Positions 18,890 through 27,401 of a DNA stretch of 64,000 nt are shown here, in pieces. How positions within the stretch are numbered: position 1 is the first letter of the stretch; every line of letters begins with the position of its first letter. The notes beneath the pieces were generated by a model. The model was not told the origin of the DNA. It did not search any database and saw nothing but the letters and a program-made list of their open reading frames with translations. This DNA comes from Streptomyces kurssanovii (lineage in GTDB: Bacteria > Actinomycetota > Actinomycetes > Streptomycetales > Streptomycetaceae): contig NZ_BMTN01000015.1 in NCBI RefSeq assembly GCF_014649695.1, positions 100,237 to 164,236 of the forward strand, in the 5' to 3' direction. The translations under genes and the position numbers were made by a program.

Positions 18890-19306
18890 TCAGGCGGCCC
18901 GCCGCATCGGCGGCACCTTCAGCGGCCGCGAGCCGGGGCCGCCGACGTGCGAGAACGGCTGGGTGCGCCAGTCCAGGCCCTGCGGCAGCGTCAACAGGAG
19001 CGCGGTGTCCTGCTCCTGGGCCTCCAGTGTCTCGTCGGCGGGACGGGCGAGGGAGGCGTCCCGGCCGGTGCCCGAGCAGACCGTCAGCCCGAACGGATTC
19101 CAGGGAGTGGGGCACAGCGCGTGCTCCGGCAGGACGTCCTCGTCCGCCAGCAGCGCGATCGGCTGAGCGCAGTCCGGGCAGATCACCCGGTACATCTCGA
19201 AGGTGTCGTACGCGTCCAGGACGTCCGTCTCCGCCGGCTCGGCCGGATCAACAGGCTCCGGTTCGGTACGTCCGGACTTGGAAGACACAGTCTTGACACT
19301 CTGCAT
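18890..19306 (-). CDS. Conserved hypothetical protein with a CxxC pair
   Basis: 138 residues from the ATG at 19306, preceded by GGGGGAGA. Features: a Pro/Glu-rich start, then YRVICPDCAQPIALLADEDVLPEHALC (written in part; CPDC at about 40 plus a later Cys and VCSGTG), suggesting a zinc ribbon-like fold, and a C-terminal region ending KVPPMRRAA. No enzyme motif. It is divergent from the Lrp-type regulator with about 205 bp between the starts, so the regulator may control it (inference). I do not recognise a function. Confidence 0.75.
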   Translation of the reverse strand: MQSVKTVSSKSGRTEPEPVDPAEPAETDVLDAYDTFEMYRVICPDCAQPIALLADEDVLPEHALCPTPWNPFGLTVCSGTGRDASLARPADETLEAQEQDTALLLTLPQGLDWRTQPFSHVGGPGSRPLKVPPMRRAA

Positions 19307-19498
19307 GGAGAATCTCCCCCTTGGATGGGCCGACCAGGCATGTGCGGCCTCGACCACAGCAAGCAATGCCCACCGTGCAGGTCGGGTAACCGTGGGGTCA
19401 CGGCGCATCGGCCGGGCAAACCTGTGGCGTTGGTCACATGGGGGCCTCTGGTGCCCCTCCGGACGCCCCGGGACTGTGCCGGAAGCGATCCAGGGCCA

Positions 19499-19504
19499 TA
19501 GGTT
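19499..19504 (+). promoter_or_regulatory. -10 element for leaderless lrp-type gene
   Basis: TAGGTT ends 7 bases before the ATG of the regulator, placing the start point at or next to the A of the ATG. No Shine-Dalgarno sequence fits that ATG, in agreement with leaderless translation. Confidence 0.6.
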
Positions 19505-19511
19505 GATCCGC

Positions 19512-19952
19512 ATGGAGGAGCTGGATCGTCAGATCGTGGACCTGCTCGTCAAGGACGGGCGGATGAGCTACACCGACCTGGGCAAGGCCACCGGCCTGTC
19601 CACATCGGCGGTGCACCAGCGCGTCCGCCGACTCGAGCAGCGGGGCGTCATCCGCGGCTACGCGGCGGTCGTCGACCCGGAGGCCGTCGGGCTGCCGCTC
19701 ACCGCGTTCATCTCGGTGAAGCCGTTCGACCCCAGCGCTCCCGACGACATCGCGGACAGGCTCGCCGGCGTGCCGGAGATCGAGGCCTGCCACAGCGTCG
19801 CCGGCGACGAGAACTACATCCTCAAGGTGCGCGTCTCGACCCCCCTCGAACTGGAGCACCTGCTCACCCGCATCCGCTCGCTCTCCGGCGTCTCCACCCG
19901 CACGACGGTCGTCCTCTCCACCCCGTACGAGGCCCGCCCGCCGCGGATCTGA
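19512..19952 (+). CDS. Lrp/AsnC family transcriptional regulator
   Basis: 146 residues, standard length. N-terminal HTH starts MEELDRQIVDLLVKDGRMSY and includes LGKATGLSTSAVHQRVRRLEQRGVI; the C-terminal RAM/ACT-like effector domain (about 65-146) has FISVKPFDP and HSVAGDENYILKVRV with the GDxD/Y ligand region. It likely senses an amino acid. Start chosen by the -10 TAGGTT spacing. Neighbours are a divergent hypothetical gene and a downstream amidohydrolase with its own promoter; the target is not shown by the sequence. Confidence 0.93.
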   Translation: MEELDRQIVDLLVKDGRMSYTDLGKATGLSTSAVHQRVRRLEQRGVIRGYAAVVDPEAVGLPLTAFISVKPFDPSAPDDIADRLAGVPEIEACHSVAGDENYILKVRVSTPLELEHLLTRIRSLSGVSTRTTVVLSTPYEARPPRI

Positions 19953-20018
19953 CACCCGGTGGTCCACGGCTGCGACCGTGGACCACCGGCCCGGTACGGG
20001 GCGTGCCCACCGGCTCTC

Positions 20019-20024
20019 TAGGCT
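20019..20024 (+). promoter_or_regulatory. -10 element for leaderless amidohydrolase gene
   Basis: TAGGCT sits 6 bases before the ATG at 20031, again predicting a leaderless transcript. No ribosome binding site is present in GGCTTGCCCC. Confidence 0.55.
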
Positions 20025-20030
20025 TGCCCC

Positions 20031-21677
20031 ATGACCGAGAGCACCGCCCCCCAGAGCGAACACCGCACCGTGCTGCTGCGCGGTGGAGAAGTCCACAGCC
20101 CCGCCGACCCCTTCGCCACCGCGATGGTCGTCGAGAAGGGGCACGTCGCCTGGGTGGGCTCGGAAGGCGCCGCCGACGCCTTCGCCAGCGGTGCCGACGA
20201 AGTGGTCGACCTCGAAGGGGCCCTGGTCACCCCCGCGTTCACCGACGCCCACGTGCACACCACCTCGACCGGTCTCGCTCTCACCGGCCTCGACCTGTCA
20301 GGTGCGGCCTCACTCGCCGAGGCCCTCCGCCTCGTACGGGAGTACGGCGCCGCCCACCCTGCCGCCGGCCATGTCCTCCTCGGGCACGGCTGGGACGCGA
20401 CGCGCTGGCCCGAGCGGCGGCCCCCGAGCCGCGCGGAACTCGACGAGGCGGCCGGCGGACGGCCGCTGTATCTGCCTCGCGTCGACGTCCACTCGGCGGT
20501 CGTCACCACCGCGCTGCTTGATCTCGTTCCCGGCGTCACCGGTCTGGCCGGCTTCCATCCCGACGCCCCGCTGACCGCGGCGGCCCACCACGCCGTGCGC
20601 GCCGCCGCGCACGCCGCCGTCACCCCCGCCCAACGGCGGGCGGCGCAGCGGGAAGCGCTCTCCCGCGCCGCGTCCCTCGGCATCGGCAGCATCCACGAGT
20701 GCGCGGGCCCCGAGATCTCCGACGAGGCCGACTTCACCTCACTGCTCGCGCTCTCCCGCGCGGAGCCGGGACCCCGGGTCGTGGGCTACTGGGCAGAACA
20801 GGTCGCCGACGAGAAAGACGCGCTGCGCATCCGCGAACTCGGCGCATCCGGCGCGGCCGGGGACCTGTTCGTCGACGGCTCCCTCGGCTCGCACACCGCC
20901 TGCCTGCACGCCCCGTACGCCGACGCCCCGGCCACCAGCGGAAGCGCGCATCTCGACGCGGCGGCCGTCGCCGCCCATGTGACCGCCTGCACCCGGGCCG
21001 GGCTGCAGGCCGGGTTCCACGCCATCGGCGACGCCGCCCTGAGCGCGGTCGTCGACGGTGTCCGTGCGGCGGCCGACCTGCTCGGGCTCGAGCGGGTCCG
21101 TGCTGCGAGGCACCGGATCGAGCACGCCGAGATGCTCACCCCGGAAACCATCGCCGCCTTCGCCGAGTTCGGCCTCACCGCATCCGTCCAGCCCGCCTTC
21201 GACGCGGCCTGGGGCGGCGAGGACGGCATGTACGCCGAGCGTCTGGGCGCCGAGCGGGCCCGCACCCTCAACCCCTACGCGGCGCTGCTGCGCGCCGGGG
21301 TGCCGCTCGCCTTCGGCTCCGACAGCCCGGTGACCCCCCTCGACCCGTGGGGCACGGTACGGGCCGCCGCCTTCCACCGCACGCCCGAGCACCGCATCTC
21401 CGTACGGGCCGCCTTCACGGCCCATACCCGTGGCGGCTGGCGTGCCGTCGGCCACGACGAGGCCGGCGTGCTCGTGCCGGGCGCCCCGGCCGACTACGCG
21501 GTCTGGCGCACCGGGGCGTTGATCGTCCAGGCGCCCGACGACCGGGTCGCCCGCTGGTCCACCGACCCGCGCTCCGGCACGCCCGGCCTGCCCGACCTCG
21601 GCCCCGGCGCCGAACTGCCCGTTTGCGTGCGGACAGTGGTCCGCGGACAAACGGTCTTCGAGGGACCGAACGGGTGA
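20031..21677 (+). CDS. YtcJ-type amidohydrolase
   Basis: 548 residues, amidohydrolase_3 family. The composite beta-sandwich start (LLRGGEVHSPADPFATAMVV) is followed by metal ligands in FTDAHVH, FHAIGDAAL and RIEHAEM, and SDSPVTPLDPWGTV as the final Asp site. The cluster of two His at DAHVHTTS and the downstream HxxGD and EH are as expected for a TIM-barrel metal hydrolase; a carboxylated lysine is not obvious. Substrate unknown; relatives act on N-substituted formamides, N-acyl amino acids or cyclic ureas. Confidence 0.9.
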   Translation: MTESTAPQSEHRTVLLRGGEVHSPADPFATAMVVEKGHVAWVGSEGAADAFASGADEVVDLEGALVTPAFTDAHVHTTSTGLALTGLDLSGAASLAEALRLVREYGAAHPAAGHVLLGHGWDATRWPERRPPSRAELDEAAGGRPLYLPRVDVHSAVVTTALLDLVPGVTGLAGFHPDAPLTAAAHHAVRAAAHAAVTPAQRRAAQREALSRAASLGIGSIHECAGPEISDEADFTSLLALSRAEPGPRVVGYWAEQVADEKDALRIRELGASGAAGDLFVDGSLGSHTACLHAPYADAPATSGSAHLDAAAVAAHVTACTRAGLQAGFHAIGDAALSAVVDGVRAAADLLGLERVRAARHRIEHAEMLTPETIAAFAEFGLTASVQPAFDAAWGGEDGMYAERLGAERARTLNPYAALLRAGVPLAFGSDSPVTPLDPWGTVRAAAFHRTPEHRISVRAAFTAHTRGGWRAVGHDEAGVLVPGAPADYAVWRTGALIVQAPDDRVARWSTDPRSGTPGLPDLGPGAELPVCVRTVVRGQTVFEGPNG

Positions 21678-21786
21678 CGTAAGGACATTTCGCACCGCCG
21701 GGCCGCATTCCCGCCGCTCCGCCTCGACCTGCGGATCTTCGCCCCTGACCTGGCGGTTCCGGTAATTCTCGCTGATCAGGCGACTG

Positions 21787-21817
21787 TTGACAGCGAGCGC
21801 CCACCGGCCGGTAGGTT
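21787..21817 (+). promoter_or_regulatory. Strong vegetative-type promoter in the ppm1 upstream region
   Basis: TTGACA (21787-21792) and TAGGTT (21812-21817) are separated by 19 bp, close to the HrdB consensus. The predicted start near 21824 is 400 nt upstream of ppm1. Confidence 0.55.
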
Positions 21818-21886
21818 CGGGACAGTCCACCAAAGAACTCCGACAGGCAACCTCCACGCAAGTCGTCGAACGCCGCTGGGTCATGG

Positions 21887-21913
21887 GGTGGTGTGCCGCA
21901 CCGGCGCACCACC
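21887..21913 (+). terminator. Hairpin downstream of the 21.8-kb promoter
   Basis: A 12-bp stem with one G-U pair (GGTGGTG.GCCG against CGGC.CACCACC) and a 3-nt loop lies 63-89 nt after the predicted start. There is no U tract, so it may be an intrinsic terminator of actinomycete type, an attenuator, or the 3' end of a small RNA. Confidence 0.45.
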
Positions 21914-22232
21914 GCTGGGAGCCAGGTTCAGCGCCCGCGCCTCGGGGGCAGAGGGAAGGGTTTCCGCCGGTCGGCAGGTGCGACCCGGGTGGGGCCCGGC
22001 GTTCAGTAGACAACGGCTCTCGGTCGACCCGCAGCCAGCGGGCCCCAGGTCGGCCCGAAGGACGCCGGGCCCGATCCGCTGCGTCCGGCCGGGCCGCGCG
22101 CCGTTCCGTTCCCCGCGCGGCGTCCTCGTCGCCCCCGTCGCCCCCGTCGCCGCCGGGAAGATCCGTGCCGCCGGAAGCGCCCCACAGGGGCTCGCTATGG
22201 TTGGGCTCTGCGACGGACTTTAAGGGGCAGCA

Positions 22233-23048
22233 GTGAACGACGGTGGTGCGGTTCCCCATGGTGGACCCCAGGGGAGGCGGTACGGCCCGCTCGGCCGAGC
22301 GTTGGTGATCATTCCCACCTACAACGAAGCCGAGAACATCCGGTCGATCGTCTCCCGGGTGCGCGCCGCCGTGCCCGACGCCGACGTGCTCGTCGCCGAC
22401 GACAACAGCCCCGACGGCACGGGCAAGTTCGCCGACGAGCTCGCCGTGCAGGACGAGCAGGTGCACGTCCTGCACCGCAAGGGCAAGGAGGGGCTCGGCG
22501 CTGCCTACCTGGCCGGTTTCCGCTGGGGCATCGAGCACGACTACGGCGTCCTGGTCGAGATGGACGCCGACGGCTCCCACCAGCCGGAGGAGCTGCCCAG
22601 GCTGCTGACCGCCCTCAAGGGCGCCGATCTCGTCCTCGGGTCCCGCTGGGTGCCCGGCGGGCGTGTCGTCAACTGGCCCAAGCATCGCGAGATCCTCTCG
22701 CGCGGCGGCAGCACCTACTCCCGGCTGCTGCTCGGTGTGCCGCTGCGGGACGTCACGGGCGGGTTCCGGGCCTTCCGTGCCGAGACCCTGGAAGGCCTCG
22801 GCCTCGATGACGTCGCCTCGCAGGGCTACTGCTTCCAGGTCGACCTGGCCCGGCGGGCCGTGGCCGCCGGATTCCATGTCGTCGAGGTCCCGATCACCTT
22901 CGTCGAGAGGGAGCTGGGCGACTCGAAGATGAACAGGGACATCGTCGTCGAGGCCCTTTGGCGCGTCACCGCGTGGGGCGTGGAGGAGCGGGCCGGCCGC
23001 CTCCTCGGCCGCAAGGCGTCACCGCCCCGGCCTCCCCGATCTTCCTGA
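22233..23048 (+). CDS. ppm1: Polyprenol monophosphomannose synthase
   Basis: 271 residues; GTG at 22233 with AAGGGG upstream. GT2 family of DPM1 type: ALVIIPTYNEAENI, DDNSPDGTG (nucleotide/metal), GLGAAYLAGFRWG, DADGSHQPEEL (catalytic metal) and VTGGFRAFRAETL. No transmembrane helix and no fused Lnt domain, as in the stand-alone streptomycete enzyme. It transfers mannose from GDP-mannose to polyprenyl phosphate at the membrane; the product feeds Pmt O-mannosylation of exported proteins, needed in S. coelicolor for phage phiC31 infection. A -10 TATGGT precedes it by about 30 nt. Confidence 0.93.
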   Translation: MNDGGAVPHGGPQGRRYGPLGRALVIIPTYNEAENIRSIVSRVRAAVPDADVLVADDNSPDGTGKFADELAVQDEQVHVLHRKGKEGLGAAYLAGFRWGIEHDYGVLVEMDADGSHQPEELPRLLTALKGADLVLGSRWVPGGRVVNWPKHREILSRGGSTYSRLLLGVPLRDVTGGFRAFRAETLEGLGLDDVASQGYCFQVDLARRAVAAGFHVVEVPITFVERELGDSKMNRDIVVEALWRVTAWGVEERAGRLLGRKASPPRPPRSS

Positions 23049-23094
23049 CAACCCCCTTACGCCGCTCCGGCTGGCGCCCAGGCACACTGGGAGC

Positions 23095-23667
23095 ATGACG
23101 ACCGGCGCACCGCCCCCGACCGCCCCGAGGCGCTCCCGCGCCCGCACTTTCGTCCCCCTGGCCATCGCCGCCTGGCTGGTCCTGGAGATCTGGCTGCTGA
23201 CCGTCGTGGCGGACGCGGCGGGCGGCTTCGCCGTCCTCGGGCTGCTCGTCGGCGCCGCGGTGCTCGGTGCCGTGGTGGTCAAGAGGGCGGGGCGGCGGGC
23301 CTTCGCCAACCTCACCGCGACGCTTCAGCAGCAGCCGGGCAGCCAGGAGGCCGTGCCGCCGGGGCGCGCCGAGGGCAACGGACTCCTGATGCTCGGCGGT
23401 CTGCTGCTGATGCTGCCGGGCCTCGTCTCGGACGTGGCCGGGCTGCTGCTCCTGGTGCCGCTGGTCCGGACCCGGCTCGGGCGGGCCGCTGAACGCTCGC
23501 TGGAGCGGCGGATGAACGCCGCGAGGGCCGGCGGCCTCGGCGACGCGTTCCAGCAGGCCCGCATGCGCCGCCCGGACGGCAAGGTCGTCCAGGGCGAGGT
23601 CATCCGCGAGGACGGCACGCGGCCCCGTGACGACGAACCCGGGCGGCGGCCCCCGCTGACCCCCTGA
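23095..23667 (+). CDS. fxsA: FxsA family membrane protein
   Basis: 190 residues. FxsA pattern: two N-terminal helices (FVPLAIAAWLVLEIWLLTVVADAAGG, then LGLLVGAAVLGAVVVKRAGRRA), then GLLMLGGLLLMLPGLVSDVAGLLLLVPLVR, the family's most conserved block. The C-terminus is charged and probably cytoplasmic. The E. coli protein modulates phage T7 exclusion; its function here is unknown. Start ATG at 23095 has GGGAG nearby. Confidence 0.9.
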   Translation: MTTGAPPPTAPRRSRARTFVPLAIAAWLVLEIWLLTVVADAAGGFAVLGLLVGAAVLGAVVVKRAGRRAFANLTATLQQQPGSQEAVPPGRAEGNGLLMLGGLLLMLPGLVSDVAGLLLLVPLVRTRLGRAAERSLERRMNAARAGGLGDAFQQARMRRPDGKVVQGEVIREDGTRPRDDEPGRRPPLTP

Positions 23668-23751
23668 CCCCCGCGCCCGGTGCGGCCGCTTCCATGACGG
23701 CGGACGCCGCACCGGGCCGCGCGAAGACCGAGGTCCACGGGTGCGAACACG

Positions 23752-23802
23752 ACGAGAGCCGCGGCCGGCCCACACGGTGTGTGGGCCGGCCGCGGCTCTC
23801 GT
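23752..23802. terminator. Bidirectional terminator between fxsA and rbpA
   Basis: Perfect 24-bp arms (23752-23775 and 23779-23802, beginning ACGAGAGCCGCGGCC) with a GGT loop lie between the convergent genes, 27 bp from the rbpA stop. One of the most stable hairpins in the window. Confidence 0.9.
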
Positions 23803-23829
23803 GCTGCTCGCTTCGCGCGCCTGAACGCG

Positions 23830-24204
23830 CTACGCGGACTTGCGGCTGTCGCGCGGGTGCACCGCGATGTTCATGGCGCCGGAACGAAGGACCGCCAGCC
23901 GTTCGGCCAGCACCTCTTCCAGCTCCTCGCGGGTACGCCGCTCCATCAGCATGTCCCAGTGCGTGCGCGCCGGCTTGCCCTTCTTCTCTTCGGGGCCGTC
24001 CCCGTCGACCAGGAGTGCCTGGGCGCCACACGCCTTGCACTCCCACTCCGGCGGAATTTCCGCCTCGACCGAGAACGGCATCTCAAAACGATGTCCGTTC
24101 TGGCATGCGTACTCCACCGCCTGGCGCGGGGCCAGGTCGATGCCGCGGTCCGTCTCGTAGCTGGTAACCACAAGTCGCGTGCCGCGGAGAGCTCGCTCAC
24201 TCAT
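23830..24204 (-). CDS. rbpA: RNA polymerase-binding protein RbpA
   Basis: 124 residues. Matches actinobacterial RbpA: N-terminal LRGTRLVVTSYETDRGIDLAPR (quoted in part), zinc-binding region with CQNGHRF and CKAC, basic linker GKPARTHWDMLMERR, and the sigma-interacting domain REELEEVLAERLAVLR. It binds the principal sigma factor and stabilises open complexes; loss causes slow growth and rifampicin sensitivity in S. coelicolor. A sigma-R type promoter lies upstream at 24266-24291, consistent with disulphide-stress induction. Convergent with fxsA. Confidence 0.97.
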   Translation of the reverse strand: MSERALRGTRLVVTSYETDRGIDLAPRQAVEYACQNGHRFEMPFSVEAEIPPEWECKACGAQALLVDGDGPEEKKGKPARTHWDMLMERRTREELEEVLAERLAVLRSGAMNIAVHPRDSRKSA

Positions 24205-24265
24205 GAATCGTGCCTCCCGGGCTTGTCGCCCACAGGACAGGTGTCGCTGTCGTCGTCATCCGGTC

Positions 24266-24291
24266 AACGTCCGGTCGGCGGTAAAGATTCC
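24266..24291 (-). promoter_or_regulatory. Sigma-R type promoter of rbpA
   Basis: On the minus strand GGAAT (24287-24291) and GTT (24266-24268) are exactly 18 bp apart, the sigma-R consensus GGAAT-N18-GTT. The -10 lies 61 nt from the rbpA start. The sequence continues GGGAAT on the left, as in strong sigma-R targets. Confidence 0.85.
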
Positions 24292-24470
24292 CGTTCCGGG
24301 TCATGCGTCGCCCGTCGTGCCGCTGCTTTGCCATTGGTTGGGGTACCCACCAGTGCCCGGTTTGTCACATCTGACAGAAAGTGTCACCCATTGATTTCAC
24401 TGTTCCAGCACGCAGTAACGGTCCGCCTGGCAAGCCAAAGGCGTACACTACCGGCCTTTCACTCAGGCGT

Positions 24471-25829
24471 CTAAATCCGCTCCGGTACCGGGTTCCCCGC
24501 GGCGGCCACCGCACGCCTCACGGGAACCCTCGCGAGCAGCACGAATCCCACTCCGAAGAAGATCACCAAAGAGATGATCGCGTCACGGTAGCTGCCCGAC
24601 ATCTGATACGCCAGACCGAACACGAGCGGTCCGAGCCAGCTGAGTCCCCTGTCGCTCATCTCGTACGCCGAGAAGTACTCCGCCTCCTTGCCCCGCGGCA
24701 CGAGATGGGAGAACAGCGACCGCGACAGCGCCTGGCTGCCGCCCAGGACCAGTCCGATGCCGGCCGCGAGGCAGTAGAACCACACCGGCTCGCCGGCGGG
24801 CAGGAAGTACCCCGCCGCCAGGATCAGGGTCCACACCGCGAGCGAGGCGAGGATCGTGCGCTTCGCCCCGTACGAACGGGCCAGCCGGCCCATGCCCAGT
24901 GCCCCCGCGACCGCCAGCACCTGCACCAGCAGCACCGCGGTGATCAGGGTGGTCTGGTCCAGGCCCAGTTCCTCCGAGCCGTAGACGGAGGCCTGCGAGA
25001 TGACCGTCTGCACGCCGTCGTTGTAGACGAGGTACGCCAGCAGGAACGAGAGGGTCAGAGGATGCCGGCGCATGTCCCGGAGCGTCGCGACGAGCTGCCG
25101 CCATCCGGAGCCGACCGCGCCCTCGCCGGACGGCGCGATCCTGCGATCGCGCAGCCGGCGCAGCGGGATCAGTGTGAAGGCGCCCCACCAGAGACCTGCC
25201 GAAGCGAGGCAGATGCGGACCGCGTCGCCCTCGGAGAGGCCGAACGACTCGTGGCCCGAGTAGACGATCAGGTTCAGCACCAGCACGAGGGCGCCGGACG
25301 TGTAGCCGAAGGCCCAGCCGCGCGACGACACCGCGTCACGCTCGTCAGGGCCGGCGATCTGCGGGAGATACGCGTTGTAGAGGACCATCGACACGGCCAG
25401 CGCCGCGTTCGCCACGATCAGCAGGAGCGCGCCCAGCAGATAGCGGTCGCCGTCCAGGAAGAACATCCCGGTCGTCGCCGCCGCCCCCACGTACGCGGCG
25501 ACGGCGAGCAGCGGCTTCTTGCGGCCCGTACGGTCCGCGGCCGCCCCCGCGAACGGCATGATCAGCACCGCGAGAACCACGGAGACCGACACCGCGTACG
25601 GGAAGACGGAGCCCGCCCGCACCGGGATGCCCAGGGGATGGACGAAGCCCTCGGCGTCCGCCGCGGCCTTCGCCACCGACGTCAGATAGGGCCCGAGGAA
25701 GACCGTGAGCACGCTCGTCGAATAGACGGAGCACGCGAAGTCGTAGAAGTACCAGCCCCGTTGCTCGCGTCTGCGTGCGCCGTCGTCCTCGCCGGTGCCC
25801 TCGGTGCTGTCCGCCGTCTCCGCACTCAC
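24471..25829 (-). CDS. MFS transporter, UMF1/Atg22-like
   Basis: 452 residues, about 12 hydrophobic segments. The start WYFYDFACSVYSTSVLTVFLGPYL and the loop AGAAADRTGRKKP are typical of the UMF1 subgroup related to yeast vacuolar Atg22. GTG start at 25829. Substrate not known; Atg22 exports amino acids from vacuoles. It is 61 nt downstream of the glycerophosphodiesterase gene on the same strand and probably in the same operon. Confidence 0.88.
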   Translation of the reverse strand: MSAETADSTEGTGEDDGARRREQRGWYFYDFACSVYSTSVLTVFLGPYLTSVAKAAADAEGFVHPLGIPVRAGSVFPYAVSVSVVLAVLIMPFAGAAADRTGRKKPLLAVAAYVGAAATTGMFFLDGDRYLLGALLLIVANAALAVSMVLYNAYLPQIAGPDERDAVSSRGWAFGYTSGALVLVLNLIVYSGHESFGLSEGDAVRICLASAGLWWGAFTLIPLRRLRDRRIAPSGEGAVGSGWRQLVATLRDMRRHPLTLSFLLAYLVYNDGVQTVISQASVYGSEELGLDQTTLITAVLLVQVLAVAGALGMGRLARSYGAKRTILASLAVWTLILAAGYFLPAGEPVWFYCLAAGIGLVLGGSQALSRSLFSHLVPRGKEAEYFSAYEMSDRGLSWLGPLVFGLAYQMSGSYRDAIISLVIFFGVGFVLLARVPVRRAVAAAGNPVPERI

Positions 25830-25890
25830 TCGGCGCCCCCTCGCTCATGCCGTCGCAGACGCCGGTGCCCCCGCGGCCGCGCGGGCGCGA

Positions 25891-26655
25891 TCAGACCCAC
25901 ACTCCCCGGTCGGTCAGCACCGTGCGCAACGTCTCAAGATGATCGGTCATGATGCCATCCACGCCAAGGTCCAGGAGCCGGGCCATCCGGTCGGCGTCGT
26001 TCACCGTCCACACGTGGACCTGCAGACCCCGGCGGTGGGCCGCGCGCACGAACCGCCGGTCCACCACGCGGATCCCGCCCTGCGTCTCCGGCACCTGAGC
26101 GCATATCGCCCCGCTGCGCACCGCCGCCGGTATCCCGTACGAACCGAGCCGCAGGCCGAGCACGCCCCGCACCCCGTACGAGGTCGCCAGGCGCGGACCC
26201 GCGAGCCGCGTCGCCCGGGCCACCCGGGCCTCGGAGAACGAGCCGACGCACACCCGGTCCCACGCCGCGGTGCGGTGGATCAGCTCCACCAGCGGCACCA
26301 GCGCGGACTCCGCCTTCAGGTCCACGTTCCACCGGGCCTCGGGGAACTCCTCCAGCAGCTCCTCGAACAGCGCCAGCGGCTCGCGGCCCGCCACCCTCGC
26401 CCTGCGTACCTCGCTCCACGGCAGGGCGGCGATCCGCCCTCTGGCATCGGTCACCCGGTCCAGCGTGGTGTCGTGGAAGGCGACGAGGTGTCCGTCCGCC
26501 GTCGTGTGCACATCGGTCTCGAAGTAGCGGTATCCGGCCGCGGCGGCCCGTCGGAACGCCTCCGCGGTGTTCTCGATGCCTTCGGCCGCCCCGCCGCGGT
26601 GGGCGAAGGCGAGCGTGGCGGGGTGGTCCAGATAGGGATGGCGTATGCGGGTCAC
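25891..26655 (-). CDS. Glycerophosphodiester phosphodiesterase
   Basis: 254 residues. GTG at 26655 overlaps the upstream YczE-type gene stop (GTGA), which fixes the start. GDPD motifs: FAHRGGAAEGIENTAEAF (catalytic His-Arg, Glu), FETDVHTTADGHLVAFHD (metal Glu/Asp and second His), WNVDLKAES, and the C-terminal HVWTVNDADRM plus DGIMTDHLETL. It hydrolyses glycerophosphodiesters to glycerol-3-phosphate. No signal peptide, so cytoplasmic. Confidence 0.94.
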   Translation of the reverse strand: MTRIRHPYLDHPATLAFAHRGGAAEGIENTAEAFRRAAAAGYRYFETDVHTTADGHLVAFHDTTLDRVTDARGRIAALPWSEVRRARVAGREPLALFEELLEEFPEARWNVDLKAESALVPLVELIHRTAAWDRVCVGSFSEARVARATRLAGPRLATSYGVRGVLGLRLGSYGIPAAVRSGAICAQVPETQGGIRVVDRRFVRAAHRRGLQVHVWTVNDADRMARLLDLGVDGIMTDHLETLRTVLTDRGVWV

Positions 26656-27299
26656 CGCGGCAGTATGGCCTGCGAGGGTGACCCGGTGGCGACCACGGTG
26701 CTGCGCCCGTCCCTCTCCTGAACGGCGAACAGGCGCAGGAACAGCTGCGCCAGCGGCCCGATCGCCAGCGCGTACGCCACCGTCCCGATGCCGACGGAAC
26801 CACCGAGCGCGAACCCGGTCGCGACGACGGCGACCTCGATCGCGGTGCGCACCAGCCGGATCGAGCGGCCCGTCAGCCGGTGCAGGCCGGTCATCAGGCC
26901 GTCCCGCGGGCCCGGCCCGAAACGGGCCGCGATGTAGAGACCCGTCGCCGCGCCGTTGAGCACGATGCCCGCGGCCATCAGCGGGATCTGCCCGGCGAGC
27001 GCCGTCACCTGTGGTACGAGGGACAGGGTGGCGTCCATGGCGATGCCGATGACGAACACGTTGGACACGGTCCCTGGGCCGGGCCGCTGCCGGATCGGTA
27101 TCCACAGCAGCAGCACCACGGCGCCCACGATGATCGACACCACGCCGATCGTCAGCCCGGTCAGCTCGGCCAGCCCCTGATGCAGCACCCCCCACGGCTC
27201 GAGGCCGAGCCCGGCCCGCACCAGCAAGGCGGAACTCGCTCCGTACAGCGCGAGGCCGACGTACAGCTGCAGCAGCCGGCGGGTGAGATGCGCGGACAC
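26652..27299 (-). CDS. YczE-type integral membrane protein
   Basis: 215 residues with five or six membrane segments (LLQLYVGLALYGASSALLVRAGLG, IGVVSIIVGAVVLLLWIPI, IPLMAAGIVLNGAATGLYIAARFG). The mix GLEPWGVLHQGL and GPGPRDGLMTGLHRLTG is the YczE/YyaS/YitT signature. GTG at 27299 with GGGGGCGCC upstream. It is divergent from a MocR regulator, the arrangement known for ycxD-yczE, implying that the regulator controls this operon. Transport function unproven. Confidence 0.87.
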   Translation of the reverse strand: MSAHLTRRLLQLYVGLALYGASSALLVRAGLGLEPWGVLHQGLAELTGLTIGVVSIIVGAVVLLLWIPIRQRPGPGTVSNVFVIGIAMDATLSLVPQVTALAGQIPLMAAGIVLNGAATGLYIAARFGPGPRDGLMTGLHRLTGRSIRLVRTAIEVAVVATGFALGGSVGIGTVAYALAIGPLAQLFLRLFAVQERDGRSTVVATGSPSQAILPR

Positions 27300-27401
27300 G
27301 ATGGCGCCCCCTGTCTGGTGTTCGTGGACTGACGCATGACACTCTGTGGCTATGGAACGACCGGCAACCATGGCCAATTCGAGGAAGGTGGACCGACTTC
27401 C

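Larger units (their letters stand above)
21678..22232 (+). other. Long intergenic region upstream of ppm1
   Basis: 555 bp without a gene I can support. It contains a good promoter (21787-21817), a 12-bp hairpin shortly after (21887-21913) and a second -10 TATGGT at 22196-22201 about 30 nt before ppm1. Short frames here have atypical composition and no family resemblance. A small RNA or attenuated leader from the first promoter is possible. Confidence 0.5.

Noticed and set aside
20739-22877. 712-codon minus-strand frame over the amidohydrolase and ppm1
   Set aside because: Antisense shadow produced by high GC; both plus-strand genes have clear motifs.
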